From assembly GCF_001753245.1 (NCBI RefSeq), contig NZ_CP017415.1, positions 2,446,501-2,510,500 of the forward strand: a stretch of DNA of 64,000 bases. Reading direction: 5' to 3'. Below the pieces are notes generated by a model that was not told the origin of the DNA, made no database searches, and saw only the letters and a list, made by a program, of their open reading frames with translations. Below are positions 56,074 through 64,000 of this stretch, in pieces; within the stretch, counting starts at the first letter, position 1, and each line of letters starts with the position of its first letter. The position numbers and the translations under genes were made by a program. This DNA comes from Acidihalobacter yilgarnensis (lineage in GTDB: Bacteria > Pseudomonadota > Gammaproteobacteria > DSM-5130 > Acidihalobacteraceae).

Positions 56074-57965
56074 ATGCCGCACACCTTACTCGACCGAATC
56101 ACCGGCCCCGCCGACCTCCGCGCACTCGACCCGGGTCAGCTCGAACGGTTAGCCGATGAACTCAGAGATTTTTTGCTGCAAAGCATCTCGACCACCGGCG
56201 GACACTTGGCCGCCAACCTTGGCACAGTCGAACTGACCGTCGCACTGCACCGGGTGTTCAACACTCCGAGGATCGCCTGGTCTGGGACGTGGGCCACCAA
56301 GCCTATACACACAAAATCCTCACCGGCCGACGAGAAGCGATGTCCGGTCTACGGCGCAAACACGGAATCGCCGGCTTCCCGCGCCGCAGTGAAAGCCCCT
56401 ACGACACCTTCGGTGCCGGGCACTCAAGCACCTCGATCAGCGCCGCGTTGGGTATGGCACTCGCTGCCCAACGTCAGCAATCCGATCGTAAGGCCGTGGC
56501 CATCATCGGCGACGGCGCCCTAACCGCCGGCATGGCCTATGAAGCACTCAACCACGCGGGTGGTCTCGACGCCGATTTACTCGTCATTCTCAACGACAAC
56601 GAGATGTCGATCTCGCCCAACGTCGGCGCCATGTCAAACTACCTGACGCGACTCCTATCCTCGCCGCTATACTCGACCCTGCGCCAGGGCGGTAAAGATA
56701 TCCTCAGGCACCTCCCACCGGTTTGGGAAATGGCGCAACGCACACGTGAACACCTGCGCGGCATGATCATGCCCGGCACGCTCTTCGAGGAGATGGGCTT
56801 TCGCTACTTTGGCCCGGTGGACGGACACGATCTCGGCACCCTGATCAAGACGCTAGAAAACCTGCGCCAGATCAAAGGGCCGCGACTGCTGCACGTCGTC
56901 ACCCGCAAAGGCCAGGGTTATCGTCCCGCGGAAGAAGACCCCGTCGCCTACCACGGCGTTGGCCGTTTCGATCCCGCCGAGGGCCTACGCAAATCGTCTA
57001 CCACGAAGGCTGCACCCACCTACACGCAGATCTTTGGGCAGTGGCTATGCGACATGGCTGCACGCGACGAACGCTTGGTGGCCATTACACCGGCGATGCG
57101 CGAAGGCTCCGGGCTGGTGGCATTCTCGGAACGCTATCCTGAACGTTATTACGACGTCGCCATCGCCGAACAGCATGCGTTAACCCTGGCGGCAGGCATG
57201 GCCTGCGACGGGCTCAAACCGGTGGTCGCGATTTACTCCACGTTCATGCAGCGCGCTTACGACCAGCTCATTCACGACATCGCCCTGCAAAACCTACCCG
57301 TGCTGTTCGCCATCGATCGTGCCGGACTCGTCGGCCCTGACGGGCCCACACACGCCGGCAGCTTCGACCTCAGTTACCTGCGTTGCATTCCCAATCTCCT
57401 CATCATGGCACCCGCCAACGAGAATGAGTGCCGCCAGATGCTCTATACCGGGTTTTGCCATGACGGACCGGCCGCCGTGCGCTACCCGCGTGGACAGGGC
57501 CCGGGGGCCGTAGTCGTCAACGACATGACCGTGTTACCCATCGGTCGTGCCGAGATTGTGCGTGAAGGACAGAACGTCGTATTCCTGTGTTTCGGCAGCC
57601 CACTGGACGCCGCCTGCGAAGCCGCCGAACGTCTTGATGCGGGTGTCGTCAACATGCGCTTCGTTAAACCCTTGGACGAGGCGCTGATCAACGACCTTGC
57701 CTCACGCTACACATTACTGGTTACCGTCGAAGACAATGCCATTGCCGGTGGCGCTGGCAGCGCCGTCAACGAATACCTCATCGCGAACGACCTGCGAGTC
57801 GCCTGCCTCAATCTCGGACATCCAGATCACTTCCTGGAGCATGCAACGCGTGAGGAATTGCTCACTGAAAGCGGCCTCGACGCCGCCGGCATTGAGGCCC
57901 AGGTCAGAACCAGGCTCAACCGCAGGCACCCCACCGCGGTTGCCCGGCACGGGGTCATCCGGTAA
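56074..57965 (+). pseudogene. dxs: 1-deoxy-D-xylulose-5-phosphate synthase, frameshifted
   Basis: The first frame gives [40 protein letters not shown] and FNTP, then goes out of phase. The -1 frame continues [17 protein letters not shown], the TPP-site [35 protein letters not shown] and the C-terminal transketolase domain. Inserting one G at 56266-56271 (CCGAGG to CCGGAGG) restores [15 protein letters not shown], the family's expected sequence. Dxs makes DXP from pyruvate and G3P, the first MEP step. Since this is normally essential, a sequencing error is likely. The restored protein has about 630 residues, the normal length. Confidence 0.93.
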
Positions 57966-57993
57966 TATCCTACTAATTTGATCAGGTAAGATC

Positions 57994-58377
57994 ATGCCCG
58001 CCAAGTACACGCTCACCGTGTTGACCGACTTCGCCGCCGCGCACACCCTGCGCGACTATCCAGGCGACTGTAGCCGGCTCCACGGACATAACTGGAAACT
58101 CGAGGCCGAAGTACAAGCCACCGCCCTCGACAAGGTCGGCATGGCGGTTGACTTCAAGGTCATCAAGCGGGCTGCCCGTGAAATCGCTGGCGAGCTCGAT
58201 CATCGCTATCTCAACGAACTCGAACCCTTCGTGCAGATCAACCCGACGGCCGAGCACATCGCGGCCTATTTGTTCTCGCGCTTAGCGGAACGGATCAATA
58301 CCGATTGTGTACGCGTCAGCGCCATCACCCTTTGGGAGACCGAGCGCGCCTGCGTACGCTACAGCGAGGAAGCATGA
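57994..58377 (+). CDS. queD: 6-carboxytetrahydropterin synthase
   Basis: 127 residues of the QueD/PTPS fold. The catalytic CxxxHGH appears as CSRLHGHNW, with FAAAHTLRD contributing another zinc His and [13 protein letters not shown] and LDHRYLNEL nearby. QueD converts dihydroneopterin triphosphate to CPH4 in queuosine synthesis. It overlaps folE2 by 4 bp; FolE2 makes its substrate, so the pair is functionally coherent. Confidence 0.94.
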   Translation: MPAKYTLTVLTDFAAAHTLRDYPGDCSRLHGHNWKLEAEVQATALDKVGMAVDFKVIKRAAREIAGELDHRYLNELEPFVQINPTAEHIAAYLFSRLAERINTDCVRVSAITLWETERACVRYSEEA

Positions 58378-59204
58378 ATCACATGAGTCAGCCTACGGCA
58401 CGAGATGCCCGGAGTATGCCGGACGTCCAAAGCGCCCAGGACGACCGTCGCATCCGCATCGACCAGGTCGGCATCAAGGGCCTGCGTCACCCTGTACTGA
58501 TCGTCGGGGGTAGCGACGAGTCGCCTCAAGCCACTGTCGCCAGCGTAGACATGCTGGTCGACTTGCCAGCCGAGCGCAAAGGGACCCACATGTCGCGCTT
58601 CGTGGCACTGCTCAACGAGCACGATAGCGCCTTCGACCTACCCGGCTTCGAACTACTGCTCGGCGAGATGAGTGAACGGTTGGAGGCGCAAAACGGACGT
58701 ATCGAAATGCGCTTCCCCTACTTCGTGCGCAAAATCGCCCCGGTCTCGGGCGTAGCAAGCCTGATGGATTACGACGTCACCCTGATCGGCGAAATCGACC
58801 AAGACAAAAAGACCAAGGTGACCCTGCGCGTCGTCGTGCCCGTCACCAGCCTGTGCCCGTGTTCACGCGACATCTCCGAATACGGTGCTCACAACCAGCG
58901 CTCCCACATCACCCTCACCGCGCACCTATCGGGCCCGCTATCGATCCGAACCCTGATCGAGATCGCCGAGGAAGAGGCATCCTGTGAGCTATTCGGACTG
59001 CTCAAGCGGCCCGACGAGAAATTCGTCACCGAGCGAGCCTACGACAATCCAAAATTCGTCGAAGATGCGGTACGCGATGTGGCTGCGCGTCTCGATGCGG
59101 AATCAAGTATCTCGGGCTATATCGCCGAATGCGAGAACTTTGAATCGATCCACAATCATTCCGCCTACGCCAGTATCAGCCGCGACAAACAACCGCTCGA
59201 ATAA
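58374..59204 (+). CDS. folE2: GTP cyclohydrolase I, type IB (FolE2)
   Basis: 276 residues from ATG 58374, with GCGAGGAAGC before it and an ATGA overlap with queD. Motifs: [46 protein letters not shown] with the catalytic Cys, and [11 protein letters not shown]. Converts GTP to dihydroneopterin triphosphate for folate and queuosine. FolE2 works with metals other than zinc, so it often replaces FolE when zinc is low; no Zur site is obvious here. Confidence 0.95.
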   Translation: MNHMSQPTARDARSMPDVQSAQDDRRIRIDQVGIKGLRHPVLIVGGSDESPQATVASVDMLVDLPAERKGTHMSRFVALLNEHDSAFDLPGFELLLGEMSERLEAQNGRIEMRFPYFVRKIAPVSGVASLMDYDVTLIGEIDQDKKTKVTLRVVVPVTSLCPCSRDISEYGAHNQRSHITLTAHLSGPLSIRTLIEIAEEEASCELFGLLKRPDEKFVTERAYDNPKFVEDAVRDVAARLDAESSISGYIAECENFESIHNHSAYASISRDKQPLE

Positions 59205-59272
59205 AACACTACCCATCGGCAGCTTAGCGAACGAAAGGCTGGGGGAAAATACGGCACCTGAACAAGCGGCTC

Positions 59273-59304
59273 CGCCTGGACCACCACTCCGCGTGATCCA
59301 GGCG
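59273..59304. terminator. Hairpin between convergent folE2 and bamC
   Basis: CGCCTGGA (59273-59280) and TCCAGGCG (59297-59304) form an 8-bp stem with a 16-base loop in the 161-bp gap between the two convergent genes. No U-run follows, so termination is uncertain. Confidence 0.4.
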
Positions 59305-59365
59305 TTGCCCTCCGACCGAATCCCGCGGTAATGATGGTGGCCCGATCGGACGAGCCTTAGCAGGA

Positions 59366-61021
59366 TTAGCCGAGTTTCGGCTCAATGGACTGGAGTACCG
59401 CGCGGGCACCGTGAGCCGGCATCGGCAGCCCCATCGGGTTCTGTGCATGCACCCAAATATCGTGCTTGTTCACCTGCTGCACGTATATCCGGAAGCGCAC
59501 GCCCTTAATCAGTACTGGCCCGCCGTCGAACAAGTTGCTCGCGAAGCTGCCGCCGCCACTCTGGCTCTTGCCGTTATAGACGACCTGATAGGTCCCCTTT
59601 GCACGGTCCTGCGCTTCGATCACAAAATCGCTGTGCAGCAATGCCAAGCCCACCTGAGGCCAGACCACGGCAAAGGCACCGTCCGTTTTGAGTATCGGTT
59701 CGCCGCTCTCTTCTACCAAGCTGTATTTGGCGCGCTGACCGCCCACCTGAGCCTCGGCCTTTTGCAGATCGCCGGTCGTCTGCACCACCTCCGTTTGCTG
59801 CTTTGCGGTGAGCGCTGCGGCTGCAACTTCGCGCCGATGTGGGCCGACCATTCCCGCACGAATCATCTCCAAGATACCCTGTGCACCACCGCTTTCCACG
59901 GGCAACATCATCGGATTGTCGACCTCGACCTGCACACCTCCGGCATGGTGCTGCACCGCGATGACGAATTTCGTTCCCATGCTCATCACGGCGTCGGAAC
60001 CCAGCATATTGCCAAGCGCACTCCCCTGATTCTGGCCATGGTAAGTCACGTGGTACAAACCCTTGGCTGCGTCCGCCTTGTGCACGATGAAATCTGCACG
60101 ACCCAGCGCAATGCCAATCTGCGGCCATGCGGTGGCAAAGGGCAGCGCGCTGCGCATCACCGGTTGCTGATTCACATTCATAATCCGATAGTCGCTTGGC
60201 TCAGTACGCCCGGCAGCGGTATCGGTGGTGGGTACGCTCACCTGTGCCGGGCCGCTCTGGGTACCCGACCGCGCGATAGGTGCAGGCGATAACTGGCTGG
60301 CGGGCAGGTGGGCGGCGAGATAGTTCATCAGCGATTGCAGGGCCGTCGCCTCTTTGCCCGGATCCGGTTTGGCCCACTGCCAGTGCATTGCACCCGAACC
60401 AATATTCTCCTCGATGGCGCCCTGATAGCTCAGATACAGCAAGCTACTCGCGCCATCCTGATGGCTCACCAGACGAACCACAAACCGCTCCCGCTTACCG
60501 GAGTCATACAACCCCTTGAACAGACGCGAGGTCAGTCCCTTGGGGAGGCCTGCCTGGGTTCCTTTCCAGTCCGTGCGAATCACACCCGTTTTAGCATCGG
60601 CCTCGACCGCCTTGAAGCCCTGCGCCTTGAAATAAGCCAACACATGCGGCCAGACCGCACCTGGACTGGCCTGAATGCTCAACCAATGAAAGCCTCCTTG
60701 GTTCACCAGCTGCATGCCTGCTGCGCTCGGCAGCACACCTGGCTGTGGCGCGACCGACTGCAACTGTGCCTGCGCGGGTGCAGCGGACGGAGGCGATGGC
60801 TGGGAGGGTGTCGTCTGCGCGGGGCCAAGCCCCTTCGCGGATGGCACGGCATAGGTCGAAGCGGTCTTCGGCGCCATCATGTCTGGCGGCACGGCCAGCG
60901 CCTGTGTCGCGCTATTTTCCGGGTAGGCGGGGCCGGGGTGCGCGCCCATCCAAGTACAACCACCCAGAGTCAGGGCGAGGATGGGAATCGCGGCGGTGCG
61001 CAATGCCTTAGACATGGACAA
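59366..61021 (-). CDS. bamC: Outer-membrane assembly lipoprotein BamC, extended form
   Basis: 551 residues; E. coli BamC has 344. Lipobox LGGC gives Cys 22, then a Pro/Ala/Gln-rich linker to about 105. Three helix-grip-like units follow: 111-238 (FHWLSIQASPGAVWPHVLAY), 287-388 (VMRSALPFATAWPQIGIALG) and 442-547 (ILKTDGAFAVVWPQVGLALL). The second and third are clearly alike, so one has been duplicated. An N-terminal start choice of M1 or M3 is open. It starts within the last 14 bp of dapA, the usual neighbour. Confidence 0.88.
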   Translation of the reverse strand: MSMSKALRTAAIPILALTLGGCTWMGAHPGPAYPENSATQALAVPPDMMAPKTASTYAVPSAKGLGPAQTTPSQPSPPSAAPAQAQLQSVAPQPGVLPSAAGMQLVNQGGFHWLSIQASPGAVWPHVLAYFKAQGFKAVEADAKTGVIRTDWKGTQAGLPKGLTSRLFKGLYDSGKRERFVVRLVSHQDGASSLLYLSYQGAIEENIGSGAMHWQWAKPDPGKEATALQSLMNYLAAHLPASQLSPAPIARSGTQSGPAQVSVPTTDTAAGRTEPSDYRIMNVNQQPVMRSALPFATAWPQIGIALGRADFIVHKADAAKGLYHVTYHGQNQGSALGNMLGSDAVMSMGTKFVIAVQHHAGGVQVEVDNPMMLPVESGGAQGILEMIRAGMVGPHRREVAAAALTAKQQTEVVQTTGDLQKAEAQVGGQRAKYSLVEESGEPILKTDGAFAVVWPQVGLALLHSDFVIEAQDRAKGTYQVVYNGKSQSGGGSFASNLFDGGPVLIKGVRFRIYVQQVNKHDIWVHAQNPMGLPMPAHGARAVLQSIEPKLG

Positions 61022-61907
61022 TTTCTCCCGCCAGCGCGATGCCGGCTTGTTTGAGTGCCGCGCGAACGGGTTCGTGATACTGCTCGGACAACTCGACCAA
61101 TGGCAAGCGAATACCCTCCTGAATCAGACCCATTGCGAACAAAGCCCATTTGACCGGGATTGGATTGGACTCGAGGAACAGTGATCGATGCAGCGCCTCG
61201 AGTGGTGCATTCAAGGCGGCAGCGGTGACCTCGTCTCCACGGCACGCCGCCAAGCTCATTTCGTGCATTGCACGTGGTGCGACGTTGGCAGTCACCGAAA
61301 TGACGCCACGCCCACCGGCCAGCATCAGGGCCATGGCGGTTGCATCGTCGCCACCATAAACACTCATCCGCTCACCGCAGCGGGCGATGATTTCCTGCCC
61401 CCGCTCCACACTACCGGTTGCATCCTTGATACCCACGATATTGGCGATGTCGGCCAACCGTGCAACGGTCTCCGGCAGCATATCGACGGCGGTACGCCCC
61501 GGCACGTTGTAGAGAATTTGTGGGATCGGCACCGCCTCGGCAATTGCACGGTAGTGGCGGTAAAGCCCTTCCTGCGTTGGTTTGTTGTAGTACGGCGTCA
61601 CCAGCAAACAGGCATCGGCCCCGCCGTGCAACGCACAGCGTGTCAGCTCGATGGCCTCCGAGGTGGAATTCGCGCCGGTGCCTGCGATGACGGGAATACG
61701 GGCGTCGACGAGCTTTACGATGCGGGCAATGACCTCGCAGTGCTCGTCCATATCGAGGGTGGCGGATTCGCCGGTAGTGCCGACTGCCACGATGGCATCG
61801 GTACCTTCGGTGATATGAAATTCGATCAATCTTGCAAGGGCTTCGTCATCAACGGACCCATCCATCGTCATCGGCGTGACGAGCGCCACCATACTGCCGT
61901 GAAACAT
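61008..61907 (-). CDS. dapA: 4-hydroxy-tetrahydrodipicolinate synthase
   Basis: 299 residues. TIM-barrel class I aldolase: GTTGESATLDMDEHCEVIAR at the pyruvate site, PQILYNVPGRTAVD with the catalytic Tyr, and IVGIKDATGSVERG with the Schiff-base Lys. Condenses pyruvate and aspartate semialdehyde in lysine and DAP synthesis. GGGGTAAGGC precedes the ATG. It overlaps bamC by 14 bp, an arrangement common in gammaproteobacteria. Confidence 0.97.
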   Translation of the reverse strand: MFHGSMVALVTPMTMDGSVDDEALARLIEFHITEGTDAIVAVGTTGESATLDMDEHCEVIARIVKLVDARIPVIAGTGANSTSEAIELTRCALHGGADACLLVTPYYNKPTQEGLYRHYRAIAEAVPIPQILYNVPGRTAVDMLPETVARLADIANIVGIKDATGSVERGQEIIARCGERMSVYGGDDATAMALMLAGGRGVISVTANVAPRAMHEMSLAACRGDEVTAAALNAPLEALHRSLFLESNPIPVKWALFAMGLIQEGIRLPLVELSEQYHEPVRAALKQAGIALAGEIVHV

Positions 61908-62080
61908 GCCTTACCCCTGCCAGGGAACAAACAGCCATAGTACGTTCGCCCGCAGAGGGTGACAAGCATGCAACCCGGTGGTCCCGCGCATTTCGTGCGC
62001 CGTGCGGAACTGTTAATCTTGACGGCTCGAATGACGCCACCCGCGTCAGATTCAACCGCCTACAACATCAAGAGGCCGCC

Positions 62081-62638
62081 ATGAGGCCCCAGCTCGCTGA
62101 GGATACATTGAATACACACCTGGTAATCTCGGCCATCGGCGAGGACCGACCCGGTATCGTCGAAGCGGTGGCCGGCGCCATCCACGACGCCGGATGCAAT
62201 CTGGAAGACAGCCGCATGACGGTGCTCGGGGGTACTTTTGCCATAGTGTTGCTGGCCAGCGGCAACTGGAACACTACCACCAAGCTCGAAAAGGCATTGG
62301 ACCGCCTGGGCCAGGCCACGGGACTGACCGTGACGACCCAGCGCACCGAACGCAAACCGCCGCGCAGCGACCGGCTGCCCTATGCTATCGACGTCATCGC
62401 CCTTGACCAGCCCGGCATCGTCCACGAGCTCGCGAGCTTTTTCGCCGAACGTGGCGTCAATATCCAGAACATGACCACCGCCACCTACGCCGCGCCGCAC
62501 ACAGGCTCGCCGATGTTCTCACTGCACATGACCATCGAGATCCCGGGCCAAGCCCATCTCGCCGGTCTGCGCGACGAATTCCTCGACCTGTGCGACAGCT
62601 TCAATCTTGACGGTATCATGGAGCCGGTCAAGCATTGA
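62081..62638 (+). CDS. gcvR: Glycine cleavage system transcriptional repressor-like protein GcvR
   Basis: 185 residues made of two ACT domains: LVISAIGEDRPGIVEAVAGA and YAIDVIALDQPGIVHELASF, both with the glycine-rich ligand loop. It has no DNA-binding domain, as is normal for GcvR, which acts by binding GcvA. No gcv genes are in the window. It is divergent from dapA over 173 bp and lies just before the peroxiredoxin gene, a frequent pairing. Confidence 0.9.
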   Translation: MRPQLAEDTLNTHLVISAIGEDRPGIVEAVAGAIHDAGCNLEDSRMTVLGGTFAIVLLASGNWNTTTKLEKALDRLGQATGLTVTTQRTERKPPRSDRLPYAIDVIALDQPGIVHELASFFAERGVNIQNMTTATYAAPHTGSPMFSLHMTIEIPGQAHLAGLRDEFLDLCDSFNLDGIMEPVKH

Positions 62639-62672
62639 ATTACGCACCATGTCAAAGACAGGAGATCCATCC

Positions 62673-63146
62673 ATGAGCACGGCGCCGGACATCGGCCAGC
62701 CCATCCCCGCATTCGAATGCCCGTCTACCGCCGGCGAAATATTCCGTTACGACGCGCTGCTCGGCACGAGCATTCTAGTCATCTACTTCTACCCGCGGGA
62801 CAGCACGCCTGGCTGTACGCGCGAAGGTGAAGACTTCCGCAACCGATACGACGATTTCCGTCAGGCGGGCGCCGAAATTCTCGGTGTTTCGCGCGATAGC
62901 CTGGCATCTCACGAGCGCTTTCGGGCAAAACTCAAGCTGCCCTTCCACCTGCTGTCCGACAGCGACGAACAGTTGTGTAAGCTATTCGATGTGATCAAGA
63001 CCAAAAACATGTACGGTCGACAGGTTCTCGGTATCGAACGCAGCACCTTCCTGATCGATCATGAGGGTCTGCTCAGAGCCGAGTGGCGCAAGGTCAAGGT
63101 GCCTGGCCATGCGGATGCGGTATTGGAGGCACTCCAACAGCTATAA
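62673..63146 (+). CDS. bcp: Thioredoxin-dependent peroxiredoxin (Bcp/PrxQ)
   Basis: 157 residues from ATG 62673, with GGAGATCCATCC upstream. The peroxidatic site is FYPRDSTPGCTREGEDFRN. The resolving Cys found five residues on in many Bcp/PrxQ proteins is Glu here, while a Cys in DEQLCKLFDVI lies further along. It is therefore probably a 1-Cys or atypical enzyme. It removes peroxides using thioredoxin or another donor. Confidence 0.93.
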   Translation: MSTAPDIGQPIPAFECPSTAGEIFRYDALLGTSILVIYFYPRDSTPGCTREGEDFRNRYDDFRQAGAEILGVSRDSLASHERFRAKLKLPFHLLSDSDEQLCKLFDVIKTKNMYGRQVLGIERSTFLIDHEGLLRAEWRKVKVPGHADAVLEALQQL

Positions 63147-63166
63147 GTCACTTCCCCGGAGGATAC

Positions 63167-64000
63167 ATGGCCCCGGCCCGTCCCAAAAAACGCCTATTCG
63201 TACTCGATACCAACGTGCTGATGCATGATCCCAGTGCGCTGTTCCGCTTTCAGGAACACGACATCTACTTGCCCATGGTGGTACTGGAGGAGCTTGACCG
63301 GGCCAAAAAAGGCGTCTCCGAGGTCGCGCGCAACGTACGTCAGGTCAGCCGATTCCTGGATGAAATTATGGGCCAGGGCGGCGTCAGCTCCATCAGCGAC
63401 GGCCTCCGTCTCAATACCGCGCTGACGGAACACAGCAGCGAGCTGGCCGCCAGTGGACGATTGTTCTTCCAGACCCATACCCTCCCCGCCTCACTGCCGG
63501 AAACGTTACCTGGCAACAGCCCGGACAACACCATCCTCGCCACTGCCCTGGCGCTGCAAAATGGCGGAGACCATAGCCGCGTCACCCTAGTATCCAAGGA
63601 CATCAACCTACGCATCAAAGCCAGCGTGGTCGGCGTCCATGCAGAGGACTATCACAACGACCAGGTCCTAGACGACGTCAACTTGCTGTATAGCGGCATG
63701 ACCGAGTTGCCGGAGGATTTCTGGGAACACCACAGCAAAGACATGGAATCCTGGCAGGAAAACGGCCGCACCTTCTACCGCATGCGCGGGCCCCTGATCC
63801 AGGGTTGGCAACCCAACGAATGCCTGAGGCAACCCGGTGAAGCCGGCTTTTCCGCCCTCGTGCGTGAAGTCGCAGCGGATCACGCCCTAATCGAGACCGT
63901 GACGGATTACACCTCGCCTCGACACGGCGTTTGGGGTATCCATGCACGCAATCCTGAGCAAAACTTCGCGCTCAATCTCCTGCTCGACCCAGAGGTGGAT
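63167..64000 (+). CDS. PhoH-family protein with N-terminal PIN domain (partial at right edge)
   Basis: 278 codons are visible from ATG 63167 (GGAGG 6 bases before); the gene continues beyond 64000. The PIN nuclease domain is complete: acidic residues in FVLDTNVLMHDP, VVLEELDRAKKG, SPDNTILATAL and TLVSKDINLRIKA. A linker follows and the PhoH ATPase domain should begin just after HARNPEQNFALNLLLDP. PIN-PhoH proteins are RNA helicase/nucleases in described cases. The 3' end cannot be checked here. Confidence 0.92.
   Translation, partial: MAPARPKKRLFVLDTNVLMHDPSALFRFQEHDIYLPMVVLEELDRAKKGVSEVARNVRQVSRFLDEIMGQGGVSSISDGLRLNTALTEHSSELAASGRLFFQTHTLPASLPETLPGNSPDNTILATALALQNGGDHSRVTLVSKDINLRIKASVVGVHAEDYHNDQVLDDVNLLYSGMTELPEDFWEHHSKDMESWQENGRTFYRMRGPLIQGWQPNECLRQPGEAGFSALVREVAADHALIETVTDYTSPRHGVWGIHARNPEQNFALNLLLDPEVD

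Noticed and set aside
1-64000. CRISPR arrays, rRNA genes, prophage or integron
   Set aside because: No regularly spaced repeats, rRNA sequence, phage structural genes or integrase other than the IS transposase were seen.

Overview
The window reads as chromosome of a GC-rich gammaproteobacterium. Several gene orders are typical of that class: rpsP-rimM-trmD-rplS beside ffh and a ypjD-like gene, xseB-ispA-dxs, panB-panC-(dNK)-folK-pcnB, dapA-bamC, and tamA-tamB. Other content fits a free-living, possibly chemolithotrophic lineage: an exosortase-linked exopolysaccharide locus, a TRAP transporter, a rubrerythrin/Hdr-like/DUF3501 cluster and FolE2. A Chromatiales- or Acidihalobacter-like relative is only a guess.

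Layout. 1-5667 (minus): the start of a PEP-CTERM/XrtA-type exopolysaccharide locus (export lipoprotein, chain-length protein, tyrosine autokinase, outer-membrane barrel, secretion ATPase), running off the left edge. 5928-12439 (plus): tamA and tamB, with tamB cut by a complete 1257-bp IS3-family element that left a 3-bp target duplication. 12445-21428 (minus): a nine-gene chemotaxis operon (MCP-like, cheY, STAS, cheA, MCP, cheW, cheR, cheD, cheB). Its CheA carries a segment resembling the c-di-GMP-binding MshEN domain. 21817-26062 (minus): pantothenate, folate, deoxynucleoside kinase and poly(A) polymerase genes, then tRNA-Glu(CTC) on plus. 26271-34522: mixed small genes, including cytochrome c, Hsp15, a GST, a YcgN-type protein, a frameshifted WaaA-like glycosyltransferase, a HugZ-like protein, and a glycosyltransferase/deacetylase/flippase-like operon. 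34691-42948: pncB, htpG with a sigma-32 promoter, a diguanylate cyclase, ogt, and TRAP transporter genes closed by a strong terminator. 42989-48255 (minus): ffh, then rpsP-rimM-trmD-rplS with a TPR protein at its tail. 48394-51950 (plus): ypjD-like, corB-like, radA (frameshifted). 52101-54695 (minus): rubrerythrin, Hdr-like Fe-S protein, DUF3501. 54890-59204 (plus): xseB, ispA, dxs (frameshifted), queD, folE2. 59366-61907 (minus): dapA and an unusually long bamC. 62081-64000 (plus): gcvR, a PrxQ/Bcp peroxiredoxin and a PhoH-family gene cut by the right edge.

Two points deserve attention. First, three genes (the WaaA-like gene, radA, dxs) each lack exactly one base in or next to a G/C run. Because dxs is normally essential where the MEP pathway is used, base-calling error is more likely than three real pseudogenes. 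Second, c-di-GMP may link the window's behaviours: a diguanylate cyclase with an I-site and a near-perfect 25-bp palindrome upstream, a CheA with an MshEN-like segment, and an exopolysaccharide locus. That link is an inference.
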